A stretch of DNA of 33,904 nt from Dactylosporangium sp. AC04546 (GTDB lineage Bacteria; Actinomycetota; Actinomycetes; Mycobacteriales; Micromonosporaceae): contig NZ_JAHYSG010000124.1 of assembly GCF_022095675.1 (NCBI RefSeq), forward strand, positions 1-33,904, given 5' to 3'. Every line of letters starts with the position of its first letter. Within the stretch, counting starts at the first letter, position 1. Both the position numbers and the translations under genes were made by a program. Below, piece after piece: positions 22,031 through 29,050 of the stretch. Under the pieces are notes generated by a model. It searched no databases and was not told the DNA's origin. It worked only from the letters and a program-made list of their open reading frames with translations.

Positions 22031-23425
22031 TCAGCCGGCCGCGTCGATGGCGCGCTGCGCCTTCGCGTTGGCCTCGGTGAGCAGCTGGTCGATGTTGGCG
22101 TTCTTGTCGGTCAGGACCGCCTGCACCGCCGTGTCGAGCGCCTTGTAGACGTCCTGGGTGGCGATCGCCGGCTCGTTGACGAGCTTGGCGTCGAACACCT
22201 TGCTGGTGAAGGTGGTCATCTGGTCCAGCGGGACGTTGACGTAGGTCTTGATCCAGTCCTGGTACTGCTGGTACTGCTGCTGGGTGAAGATCGGCAGCTC
22301 AGGGGTGCCCACGGGCTGCTTGCTCGCCACCTGGATCTCCGCGTTCTTCTTCGCGGAGCCCTCGTTGGTGTACTTGCGCAGGTAGCGGTAGTCGATCCAC
22401 TTGACGGCGGCGGCCTTCTCGTTGCTGCTGGCCTTGCTCGACACGGCGGCCATGGTGCCGCCACCGAGCACGCCCGACTCGCCACCCGAGAGCGGGATCA
22501 TCGTCAGACCGTACGTCTTCGGGTCGATGTTGTTGGTCTGCACCAGGCTCGTGTAGACGTCCTGACCCGAGGTGTACATGCCGATCTTGCCGGCGGCGAA
22601 CGCCTGGTTGATGCCCGACCAGTCGTAGCTGAAGTTCGCGCCCATGGAGTTGTCGGTCCAGCGCAGGTCCTTCAGGAACTGCAGCGAGGCCTTGGTCGCG
22701 TCGTTGGTGAGCGTGGCCTTCTTGCCGTCCTCCATGCGCCCGCCACGGGCGTAGGTGTCGACCGTCAGCTGCCAGCCGCCGGTGCCGTCCTTGGACATCT
22801 GGGCGAAGCCGGCCTGGCCGGTCTTCTCCGCGATGGCCTTGGCGGCCGTGCGGACCTCTTCCCAGGTGGTCGGCGGCTTGTTCGGGTCGAGGCCGGCCTG
22901 GGTGAACAGGGCACGGTTGTAGTGCAGGCCGACCGCGTAGATGCTCTTCGCGGGGATGGCGTAGACGTGGCCGTCCGAGCCCTGGCCGTACTGCAGCAGG
23001 TTCTTGTTGAAGTTCGACGCGTACGCGAGCTGGGTGAGGTACGCCTGCATGTCGGCGATCTGCCCGTTCGCGATCAGCGTCTTCGCGTCGGTGAAGGGAA
23101 TCTCGAACACCGAGGGCAGCGTGCCGCCGGCGAGGTCGGCCGCGAACGTCGTGGCCTTCCACTCGTAGTCGTGGGTCTTGACCGTGATGTTCGGGTTTTC
23201 CTTCTGGAAGTCCGCCACCTCGTCCGCGAGTGCCTGCTGGGCCTCGGGCTTCGCGCCGGGGAGGAGCCCCACGACGTTGAGCGTGACCTTGGTGTTCGGG
23301 TCGAGCGTCGTCGAACCCGAGTCGCCGCTGCTGCTGTCGTCCGAGGAGCACGCGCCCAGCGTGCTGCCGAGCGCGAGCGCACCCACGACGGCGATTGCCA
23401 TCGTGGTACGTCGAGAGAACTTCAT
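22031..23425 (-). CDS. Sugar ABC transporter substrate-binding lipoprotein
   Basis: The 464-residue protein starts MKFSRRTTMA and has a lipoprotein signal peptide with the lipobox LGAC (Cys 26), followed by a Ser/Asp-rich linker. The body matches family 1 extracellular solute-binding proteins (ADEVADFQKENPNITVK, GHVYAIPAKSIYAVGLHYNR, AFAAGKIGMYTSGQDVYTSL). It captures an oligosaccharide, probably an alpha-glucoside given the GH13 enzyme in the operon. The ATG follows AAGGAG with good spacing; the longer in-frame extension upstream lies in the control region. It is the first gene of the transport operon. Confidence 0.95.
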   Translation of the reverse strand: MKFSRRTTMAIAVVGALALGSTLGACSSDDSSSGDSGSTTLDPNTKVTLNVVGLLPGAKPEAQQALADEVADFQKENPNITVKTHDYEWKATTFAADLAGGTLPSVFEIPFTDAKTLIANGQIADMQAYLTQLAYASNFNKNLLQYGQGSDGHVYAIPAKSIYAVGLHYNRALFTQAGLDPNKPPTTWEEVRTAAKAIAEKTGQAGFAQMSKDGTGGWQLTVDTYARGGRMEDGKKATLTNDATKASLQFLKDLRWTDNSMGANFSYDWSGINQAFAAGKIGMYTSGQDVYTSLVQTNNIDPKTYGLTMIPLSGGESGVLGGGTMAAVSSKASSNEKAAAVKWIDYRYLRKYTNEGSAKKNAEIQVASKQPVGTPELPIFTQQQYQQYQDWIKTYVNVPLDQMTTFTSKVFDAKLVNEPAIATQDVYKALDTAVQAVLTDKNANIDQLLTEANAKAQRAIDAAG

Positions 23426-23821
23426 CGTCGCTCCTTGTTGGGGGGTGTGTAGGCATCCGGCCCGGCACGGTGCGGATCGGATGGAGGAACTGCTTCGAAC
23501 GAGGCCGGACGGGCAGCAGGGCGTCCAACCTGGGCTGCCCCGGGGGTGCTGCAAGCGCGTTACTGATCGGTTTCCATCGCATCGCGTCAGGATTTCGGCC
23601 TGGCGTTGGCAAGAGATTAGGCTCAGGCTCCACAAGAAGTCCATGGTCCGTTGCAAAATTTTAATGATCCACAAGCACTTGCTTGCACGGACACGCTCCC
23701 ATTGCCTACAACTTGCGCAGAACCGTCCCAAAATGGATCGAGCGGCATGCTGCCTATCCCTCCTGCGTAGTCGCAAGCTCACGGATCGCGAGATGTAAGC
23801 GCTTAACGTCGGCAGCGCAAA
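23426..23821 (-). promoter_or_regulatory. Control region of the sugar uptake operon with LacI-type operator candidates
   Basis: This gene-free stretch has unusually A/T-rich parts. On the minus strand, candidate -10 elements are TAAAAT (23658-23663) and TAATCT (23615-23620, with TGGACT 18 bases upstream). Operator-like palindromes are TAAGCGCTTA (23796-23805, perfect, with the central CG typical of LacI-family sites) and AAGCACTTGCTT (23673-23684). A weaker related sequence, CAAGCGCGTTA, is near 23552-23562. Multiple sites would allow repression by looping. The regulator is probably the LacI-family protein encoded just upstream. The transcription start is not determined. Confidence 0.55.
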
Positions 23822-23857
23822 GAGCGCCGCGACTCCCTTCCGGAAGTCGCGGCGCTC
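23822..23857 (-). terminator. Terminator of the lacI-type gene
   Basis: GAGCGCCGCGACT and AGTCGCGGCGCTC form a 13-bp perfect stem with a 10-base loop, followed on the minus strand by TTTGCG. It lies 17 bases after the regulator's stop codon and separates it from the transport operon, so the two are separately transcribed. Confidence 0.75.
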
Positions 23858-23873
23858 GTGGGTTTGTAGCGGT

Positions 23874-24899
23874 TTATGCCGCGGAGGGGGCCTTGGCCTC
23901 CTGCAACGCGCCCGTGGAGCCGCGCACGACGAGCTCGGGCTCGAAGAGCATCTCCTCGGTCGGCACGAGCGTGCCGGCGACCTGGCTGACGAGCAGCGTC
24001 ACCGCGGCCTGGCCCATCGCCTGGATGGGCTGGCGGACCGTGGTCAGCGGCGGGTCGGTGCAGTTCATGAACAGCGAGTCGTCGAAGCCCACGACCGAGA
24101 CGTCGTCGGGCACCTCGCGGCCGAGCCGGCGGGCGGCCCGGATCGCGCCCAGGGCCTGGACGTCGCTGGCGCAGATGATGCCGGTGACGCCGTGCTTGAT
24201 GAGCCGGGTGGCGCCGGCGCGGCCGCCCTCCATCGAGAAGATGACCCGCTCGACGTCGTCCTCGCTGACCGTCTCGGAGAACGTCGCGGCCGCCTTGAAC
24301 GCGGCGAGCTTGCGGTTGGACGGTGCGTGGTCGGCCGGCCCGAGGATCAGCCCGATGCGCTTGTGCCCGAGCGAGCTCAGGTGGTTGAACGCCTGGTCGA
24401 CCGCGTGGCCGTCGTCGACCGAGACGCGCGGGAAGCCCAGGTCGTCGATGGCCGCGTTGACCAGCACCGCGGGCAGCCCGCGCTCGTGCAGGCGGTGGTA
24501 GTGCTCGTGCTCTGCGGCCGCCTGGTGGTAGAGCCCGCCGCAGAAGATGATGCCGGAGACGTGCTGGTCGAGCAGCATCTCGACGTAGTCGGCCTCGGAC
24601 ACCCCGTCGGCGGTGCGGGTGCAGAGCACGGGCGTGAACCCTCGCTTGGACAGCGCACCGGCGACCACTTCGGCGAAGGCGGGGAAGATCGGGTTCTGCA
24701 GCTCCGGCAGCACCAGGCCGACGAGGCGGGCCCGCTCGCCGCGCAGCTTGGTCGGCCGCTCGTAGCCCAGCACGTCGAGGGCGGTGAGCACGGCCGTGCG
24801 TGTCGCGTCGGAGATGCCGGGCTTGCCGTTGAGCACCCGACTCACGGTCGCCTCGCTCACGCCGGCATACTTCGCCACCTCAGCGAGTCGTCGAGTCAT
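23874..24899 (-). CDS. LacI-family transcriptional regulator
   Basis: The 341-residue protein opens with the LacI helix-turn-helix and hinge: RRLAEVAKYAGVSEATVSRV then LNGKPGISDATRTAVLTALD. A periplasmic-binding-protein-like sensor domain follows (LVGLVLPELQNPIFPAFAEV, VSVDDGHAVDQAFNHLSSLG, ICASDVQALGAIRAARRLG, DVSVVGFDDSLFMNCTDPPL). It probably represses the downstream binding-protein/permease/glucosidase operon until an imported sugar binds. It stands at the head of that operon on the same strand but is separated by a terminator. The ATG is natural for the family. Confidence 0.95.
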   Translation of the reverse strand: MTRRLAEVAKYAGVSEATVSRVLNGKPGISDATRTAVLTALDVLGYERPTKLRGERARLVGLVLPELQNPIFPAFAEVVAGALSKRGFTPVLCTRTADGVSEADYVEMLLDQHVSGIIFCGGLYHQAAAEHEHYHRLHERGLPAVLVNAAIDDLGFPRVSVDDGHAVDQAFNHLSSLGHKRIGLILGPADHAPSNRKLAAFKAAATFSETVSEDDVERVIFSMEGGRAGATRLIKHGVTGIICASDVQALGAIRAARRLGREVPDDVSVVGFDDSLFMNCTDPPLTTVRQPIQAMGQAAVTLLVSQVAGTLVPTEEMLFEPELVVRGSTGALQEAKAPSAA

Positions 24900-24904
24900 G
24901 TCCG

Positions 24905-24946
24905 CAAGCGTAGTGCATACCTACGCAATTTTTTGCACGGATGTCA
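24905..24946 (-). promoter_or_regulatory. Probable promoter/operator of the LacI-type gene
   Basis: Directly upstream of the ATG, the minus strand holds GCAAAAAATTGC (arms GCAA/TTGC) followed by TGCGTAGGTATGCA (arms TGCnTA/TAnGCA). Both are partial palindromes in an A/T-rich island and may hold the -10 element and an autoregulatory site. The assignment is tentative. Confidence 0.35.
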
Positions 24947-24986
24947 CCCACCCAACCGCACTGCGACCGCTCACCCCCCGACGCCA

Positions 24987-25061
24987 CGCGATCTTGGAGT
25001 TGTGGTCCCGAGTTTGTCCTGACTTTCCGGACATATTCGGGACCACAACTCCAAGATCGCG
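24987..25061. repeat. 75-bp element with 25-bp perfect inverted arms
   Basis: CGCGATCTTGGAGTTGTGGT at the left end is followed by CCCGA; the full 25 bases recur as an exact reverse complement at 25037-25061. The 25-base middle contains a smaller TGTCC/GGACA repeat. There is no T-run on either side. It lies between the last che gene and the lacI-type gene. The even shape suggests a mobile palindromic repeat (MITE or REP-like) or a strong bidirectional mRNA 3' structure. I cannot see other copies inside the window. Confidence 0.85.
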
Positions 25062-25076
25062 GAGGAAGGCGGCGTG

Positions 25077-25559
25077 TCAGCCGGTCAGGGCTATCGAGAT
25101 CTTGCCGCCGCCGTAGCCCTGGACGTCGACCTTCAGGTCCAGGCGCCTGCCCAGGGCGAGCAGGTGGTTCACCGCGTCCGCGGGCGGGCCGCCGCCCGGC
25201 AGGAACGTCTGGTGGAGCTTGACCCTCGGCGCGCCCTCCTTGTTGATCAGCCCTGCCAGGATGTTGCACACCTCGATCGCGTTCTCGCCGATCATCTTCG
25301 AGATCTCGTTGTCCTCGATGCATGCCTCCGCGCCGCCGGGCGGGATGAGCCCGATGGCCGCGCCGGAGTAGGCGGTGAGCTCGAAGTCCATTCCGATCAC
25401 GGCCATGAGCTGGAGTCGTTCGTCGGTGTAGAGGGCGACCAGGGTGCGCGGGATGTCGGCGGCTTTGAGCGGGTCGGCCGGGTTCACGGTGACCGGCCGG
25501 CCGAGCAGGTCGTCAAAGAGGTCCTTGACGGCCTTCGGAACGGGCAGAACATGCGACAT
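25077..25559 (-). CDS. cheX: CheX/CheC-family chemotaxis phosphatase, second copy
   Basis: The 160-residue protein has the CheC/CheX-type helix GENAIEVCNILAGLIN, with the ExxN phosphatase motif at Glu 96 and Asn 99. The rest (LVALYTDERLQLMAVIGMDF and a C-terminal strand DLKVDVQGYGGGKISIALTG) fits one CheX-like fold. It probably removes phosphate from CheY-P. It is the last gene of the che operon, eight bases after a cheY. It differs clearly from the other CheX-like protein three frames upstream, so the pair is not a recent duplication. Exact subfamily (CheC versus CheX) is uncertain. Confidence 0.75.
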   Translation of the reverse strand: MSHVLPVPKAVKDLFDDLLGRPVTVNPADPLKAADIPRTLVALYTDERLQLMAVIGMDFELTAYSGAAIGLIPPGGAEACIEDNEISKMIGENAIEVCNILAGLINKEGAPRVKLHQTFLPGGGPPADAVNHLLALGRRLDLKVDVQGYGGGKISIALTG

Positions 25560-25567
25560 GGCTCATA

Positions 25568-25930
25568 TCATCCCAAAATAGGATCGAGTGCGTCCTTGAA
25601 AGTGTCCGCTGTGAACGGCTTGGTCACCAGGAACAGGGCGCCCGCGTCCTCGGCCGCCTGCCGCATCTCCGGCGTCCCCTCGGACGTGACGAAGCCGAAC
25701 GGGACCTGGTTGCCGTTGGCCCGCAGCATGCGCAGGACCTCGACGCCCGTCATGTGCGGCATGTTCCAGTCCGACAGCACCAGGTCCGGCTTCTCGGCGA
25801 CCGCCTTGTCGAAGGCCTCCTGCCCGTCACAGGCCTCGACCAGGTCGTGCCCTTCGAAGCCGGCCTGCCGCAGCGTGCGGGTCACGATCTGCCGCATGAC
25901 CCGGCTGTCGTCGGCGATGAGGATTTTCAT
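25568..25930 (-). CDS. cheY: CheY-type response regulator, second copy
   Basis: This 120-residue single receiver domain has the acidic pocket ADDS (Asp 7-8), phospho-acceptor Asp 54 (VLSDWNMPHMTG), the VTSEG switch residue near 82-83 and Lys 104 in VTKPF. CheY carries the signal from CheA to the motor. The ATG (MKILIADDSR) overlaps the upstream cheX stop by four bases. A longer in-frame extension inside cheX was discarded. It has no output domain. Confidence 0.92.
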   Translation of the reverse strand: MKILIADDSRVMRQIVTRTLRQAGFEGHDLVEACDGQEAFDKAVAEKPDLVLSDWNMPHMTGVEVLRMLRANGNQVPFGFVTSEGTPEMRQAAEDAGALFLVTKPFTADTFKDALDPILG

Positions 25931-26400
25931 GCGGGTGCTCCAGCAAGGTCGGTGGTGCTCTCCAGAACGGTGACGGTGACCGACTCGTCCATCCAGGTCC
26001 CGTCGAGGTGGCACACCTCGGTGACCGCCGGGTAGCGCCCGGAGGCCCCCTCCACGTGCACGTGGGGCAGCGACAAGGCGCACGGCTCGGGGAGCAGGCT
26101 CTTGACGTTGCCGCCGATGATGTTCGCCAGTTCGCCGAGGGCGTCCGCGACGTCCTCCTCCGCCACGTCGTCGAACGGGATGCCCAGCAGTGCCGCGGCG
26201 ACGTTGCGGGCGGCCGCGTCGGAGCAGCTCACCAGCACGTGCCCGCGCCAGGCGCCGGTGACCGACACCGAGGCGGTCACGTCGGCGACGTGTTTCTCCG
26301 TCGGCATGGGGATCAGGGGACTCGCCCCGTCGAGGTCGAGGTAGGAGGACCAGACCTGTTCGGCGATCACCGACAGGTCCTCCGCGGTCGGGTTCGTCAT
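25927..26400 (-). CDS. cheX: CheX-like chemotaxis phosphatase, first copy
   Basis: The 157-residue protein contains DVADALGELANIIGGNVKSL, with the ExxN phosphatase motif at Glu 90 and Asn 93, and LSLPHVHVEG in the following strand, as in CheX. It is expected to dephosphorylate CheY-P, fitting the absence of cheZ. The ATG overlaps the preceding cheY by four bases (ATGA) after GGAGTCG; its own stop overlaps the next cheY in the same way. The order cheY-cheX-cheY-cheX makes two regulator/phosphatase pairs. Confidence 0.85.
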   Translation of the reverse strand: MTNPTAEDLSVIAEQVWSSYLDLDGASPLIPMPTEKHVADVTASVSVTGAWRGHVLVSCSDAAARNVAAALLGIPFDDVAEEDVADALGELANIIGGNVKSLLPEPCALSLPHVHVEGASGRYPAVTEVCHLDGTWMDESVTVTVLESTTDLAGAPA

Positions 26401-26798
26401 GCCGCGACTCCGTTCGGGACGAGGCCGAGCAACGCCAGCTTGTCGATGATGGCGTCCGGCGTGAAGGGCTTGATCACGTACTCGTGCGCCCCGGAGGCCA
26501 ACGCCCGGACGATCTGACTCTGCTCGCTCTCCGTCGTGACCATCATGAGTGTCATCCCGCGCAGCCGCGGCTCCGCGCGGACGGCGGTGACGAACTCGAG
26601 CCCGTTCATCTCGGGCATGTTCCAGTCGACGAGCGCGAGGCCGGGGATTTCGCCGTCACCGTCGAGAACGTTGGTCCTGAGGTAGTCCATCGCCTCTTGA
26701 CCGTTGCCAGCCTCGACCACGTCGAAGCCGAGTTGTGCCACGATCCGCTTGAGGATCAGGCGCATCGCACGCGAATCGTCGATCACCATGGTGAGCAT
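26397..26798 (-). CDS. cheY: CheY-type response regulator, first copy
   Basis: This 133-residue single receiver domain has IDDSRAMR (acidic pocket), phospho-acceptor Asp 58 (LALVDWNMPEMNGLEFV), Thr 88 (MVTTESE) and Lys 110 (VIKPF). This is the fuller match to classical CheY and the more likely motor regulator, though both copies carry all required residues. AAAGGGGTGA precedes the ATG. It lies six bases after cheR. Confidence 0.93.
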   Translation of the reverse strand: MLTMVIDDSRAMRLILKRIVAQLGFDVVEAGNGQEAMDYLRTNVLDGDGEIPGLALVDWNMPEMNGLEFVTAVRAEPRLRGMTLMMVTTESEQSQIVRALASGAHEYVIKPFTPDAIIDKLALLGLVPNGVAA

Positions 26799-26804
26799 CT
26801 GGCG

Positions 26805-27662
26805 TCACCCCTTTCCTACGGCGCTCACAGGAGCGGCGGTCTTCGGCCCGGTCCGCAGCTTGTAGGCGGACGTACGCCCGGCCACCACCCGCTCGAATCG
26901 GTCGTCAATGCCGATCGTCGTCTCGGCGGAACCCAGGAACAGCCAGCCGTCCGGGCGCAGCGTGCCGGCGACCCGCTGCAGGACCTGCCGCTTGGTCTGG
27001 ACATCGAAGTAGATCAGCACGTTACGGATGAACACGACGTCGAACGGCCCCATCGGCGGGAACGCCGCCGCGAGGTTGAGCCGGCGGAACGACACGTTCT
27101 TGCGCAGCGTCGGGGCCACCTTCCAGTGGGCGCCGTTGCGCTCGAAGTGCTTGACCAGCAGCGGCGCCGGCAGGCCGCGGTTGACCTCGAGCTGGGTGTA
27201 CTGGCCGGCCTCGGCGCGGGTCAGCATCTCGGTCGAGATGTCGGTGCCGAGGATGTCGAACGTCCAGCCCGGCGGCAGGTGGTCGTGCAGCACCATGGCC
27301 AGCGTGTAGGGCTCCTGCCCGCTGGAGCTGGCCGCCGACCACACCTTGATCGTGCGCGCCGCGGCCCGCCGGGCCAGCAGGTCCGGCAGCACCGTGTCCA
27401 CCAGCTGCTTGAACGGCTCGCCGTCGCGGAAGAACGACGTCTCGTTCGTGGTGAGCGCGTCCACGATCCTGCGGTGGATCTCCGGCTCGGGCCGCTGCTG
27501 CGCGAGGTTGACGAACTCGGAGACGGTCGGCAGCCCCGACTGCCGGGCCAGGGGCAGCAGCCGCGCCTCCACCAGATACTCCTTGCCGGCCTCCAGCACG
27601 ATCGCGGCATCGCGGCGGACGAGGCCGCTGATGAAGGCGAACTCCTGGGCAGTCAAGGTCAT
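26805..27662 (-). CDS. cheR: Chemotaxis methyltransferase CheR
   Basis: CheR uses S-adenosylmethionine to methylate glutamates on receptors during adaptation. The 285-residue protein shows the N-terminal helical domain, ALTTNETSFFRDGEPF, the SAM-binding strand VWSAASSSGQEPYTLAMVL, GTDISTEMLTRAEAGQYT, and the RNVLIYFDVQTKRQVL motif. It ends with SAETTIGIDDRFERV, typical of the family. The ATG overlaps the cheB stop by four bases. The length is normal. Confidence 0.97.
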   Translation of the reverse strand: MTLTAQEFAFISGLVRRDAAIVLEAGKEYLVEARLLPLARQSGLPTVSEFVNLAQQRPEPEIHRRIVDALTTNETSFFRDGEPFKQLVDTVLPDLLARRAAARTIKVWSAASSSGQEPYTLAMVLHDHLPPGWTFDILGTDISTEMLTRAEAGQYTQLEVNRGLPAPLLVKHFERNGAHWKVAPTLRKNVSFRRLNLAAAFPPMGPFDVVFIRNVLIYFDVQTKRQVLQRVAGTLRPDGWLFLGSAETTIGIDDRFERVVAGRTSAYKLRTGPKTAAPVSAVGKG

Positions 27663-28861
27663 CGGGTCACCTCCATGGACTTGGCACCGCGACCACCTGC
27701 GGTACGGGTGATGAGATGGTTCGCGATCTCACCGAGCGGGAGCACGGCGTGAGCCAGGCCCGCCTGCGTGACCGCTCCCGGCATTCCCCAGACGACCGAG
27801 GTCGCCTCGTCCTGCGCCACGATCTCGGCGCCCGCCGAGCGCAGCTGCTCGGCCCCCCGTTTCCCGTCCTGGCCCATGCCGGTCAGGACGATCGCGAGCG
27901 TGGCGCCCCCGTAGACCCGCGCCACCGAACGGAAGAGCACGTCGACGGCGGGCCGGCAGAAGTTCTCCGGTGGTCCGGTGTTGAGCTTCGTCACCACCTC
28001 GGTCCCGCGGCGGTACACCTCCATATGGAAGTCGCCCGGCGCGATGTAGACGGTCCCGGCCTTGACCGTCATGTCGCCGGTCGCCTCGACGACGTTGAGC
28101 GCCGCGGTGCGGTCGAGCCGGTCCGCGAACATCTTGGTGAAGACCGGCGGCATGTGCTGCACCACCACGACCGGCACCGGCAGGCTCGCCGGCAGCGCCC
28201 GCACGACCGAGGTGAGCGCGTCCGGGCCGCCGGTGGAGCAGCCGATGCTGACGATCTCGATGGTCCCGCCGCGCGGGGTGGCGCGTACCGGCGCCGCCGA
28301 GGGCGCCCCCGCCGGCGGCGCGCTCGGCGGCCGGACCGCGCCGGGCAGCGGCGTGCCGCCCGGCCGGGCCAGCGGTGGCGCGACGGCGTGGTTGCGCCCG
28401 GGGCCGGAAGGACCCGGTGGGCCGGCCGGCCGCAGCGGGGGCGCCATCGCTCCCCGGCGCCCACCGCACAGCGCGTGGATGCGCGGGATGATCTGCTCGC
28501 GGACCGATCGGATGCTCTCCGCGACGCTGCCCACATTGGCCGGCTTGGTGACGTAGTCGCTCGCGCCGGCGGAGAGCGCGTCGAGGGTGGCGGTGGCGCC
28601 GGCGGCGGTCAGCGTGCTGAACATGATGACGGGCAGCCGCGCGTACTTGGCCCGGATCGCCCGCAGCGTCTCCAGGCCGTCCATGATGGGCATCTCGATG
28701 TCGAGGGTCACCAGGTCGGGCCGCAGCTGTTCGATCTTCGTCAGGGCGACCTTGCCGTTGGGGGCGGTGCCGACCACGCGGATCTCTGGGTCGTCACCGA
28801 GCGCGTCGGTGATCAGACGGCGGACGACGACCGAGTCGTCCACGACCAGAACCGAGATCAC
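27659..28861 (-). CDS. cheB: Chemotaxis methylesterase/glutamine deamidase CheB
   Basis: CheB removes receptor methyl groups when phosphorylated by CheA. The receiver domain (1-~120) has phospho-acceptor Asp 54 (VTLDIEMPIMDG). The catalytic domain (~200-395) shows Ser 209 in IGCSTGG, His 236 in VVQHMPP and Asp 332 in TGMGQDGKRGAEQL. Between them is an unusually long Pro/Ala/Gly-rich linker (about 135-200). I chose the second GTG (VISVLVVDDS) because GGAGG stands eight bases before it; an upstream GTG six codons earlier has no such site. It is the first gene of the six-gene che operon. Confidence 0.95.
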   Translation of the reverse strand: MISVLVVDDSVVVRRLITDALGDDPEIRVVGTAPNGKVALTKIEQLRPDLVTLDIEMPIMDGLETLRAIRAKYARLPVIMFSTLTAAGATATLDALSAGASDYVTKPANVGSVAESIRSVREQIIPRIHALCGGRRGAMAPPLRPAGPPGPSGPGRNHAVAPPLARPGGTPLPGAVRPPSAPPAGAPSAAPVRATPRGGTIEIVSIGCSTGGPDALTSVVRALPASLPVPVVVVQHMPPVFTKMFADRLDRTAALNVVEATGDMTVKAGTVYIAPGDFHMEVYRRGTEVVTKLNTGPPENFCRPAVDVLFRSVARVYGGATLAIVLTGMGQDGKRGAEQLRSAGAEIVAQDEATSVVWGMPGAVTQAGLAHAVLPLGEIANHLITRTAGGRGAKSMEVTR

Positions 28862-28920
28862 GCGCCTTGCCTCCAGCACCGGGGGCCCAGCGATGCGAGG
28901 CCCGTCACGTTCCAGCGGGC

Positions 28921-28948
28921 TAATCGGCGCGGCGTAGACGGCGATAAG
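28921..28948 (-). promoter_or_regulatory. Candidate FliA/WhiG-type promoter for the cheB operon
   Basis: On the minus strand, CTTA, a 16-base spacer and GCCGATTA, which matches the GCCGATAA consensus in seven of eight bases. It lies about 60 bases before the chosen cheB start and just after the terminator of the upstream gene. Confidence 0.5.
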
Positions 28949-28964
28949 GAAATTCCCAAAAGAA

Positions 28965-28998
28965 CCGCCCCTGCCCGGTTCATTCCGGACAGGGGCGG
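28965..28998 (-). terminator. Terminator after the unrecognised gene upstream of cheB
   Basis: CCGCCCCTG and CAGGGGCGG make a 9-bp stem, prolonged after a mismatch by CCGG/CCGG, with a six-base loop. On the minus strand it is followed by TTCTTTTGGG. It separates the cheB operon from the gene upstream. Confidence 0.75.
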
Positions 28999-29050
28999 CA
29001 GGGGTGCTTTTCAGGGCCCTCCCTTGGGCCGCGGCCTTCGGCTCTCGGCC

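Noticed and set aside
10319..25061. The metabolic/regulatory block as a genomic island or prophage
   Set aside because: Codon use and G+C look like the flanks, and I see no integrase, transposase, tRNA or flanking direct repeats; simple interspersed chromosomal genes are more likely.
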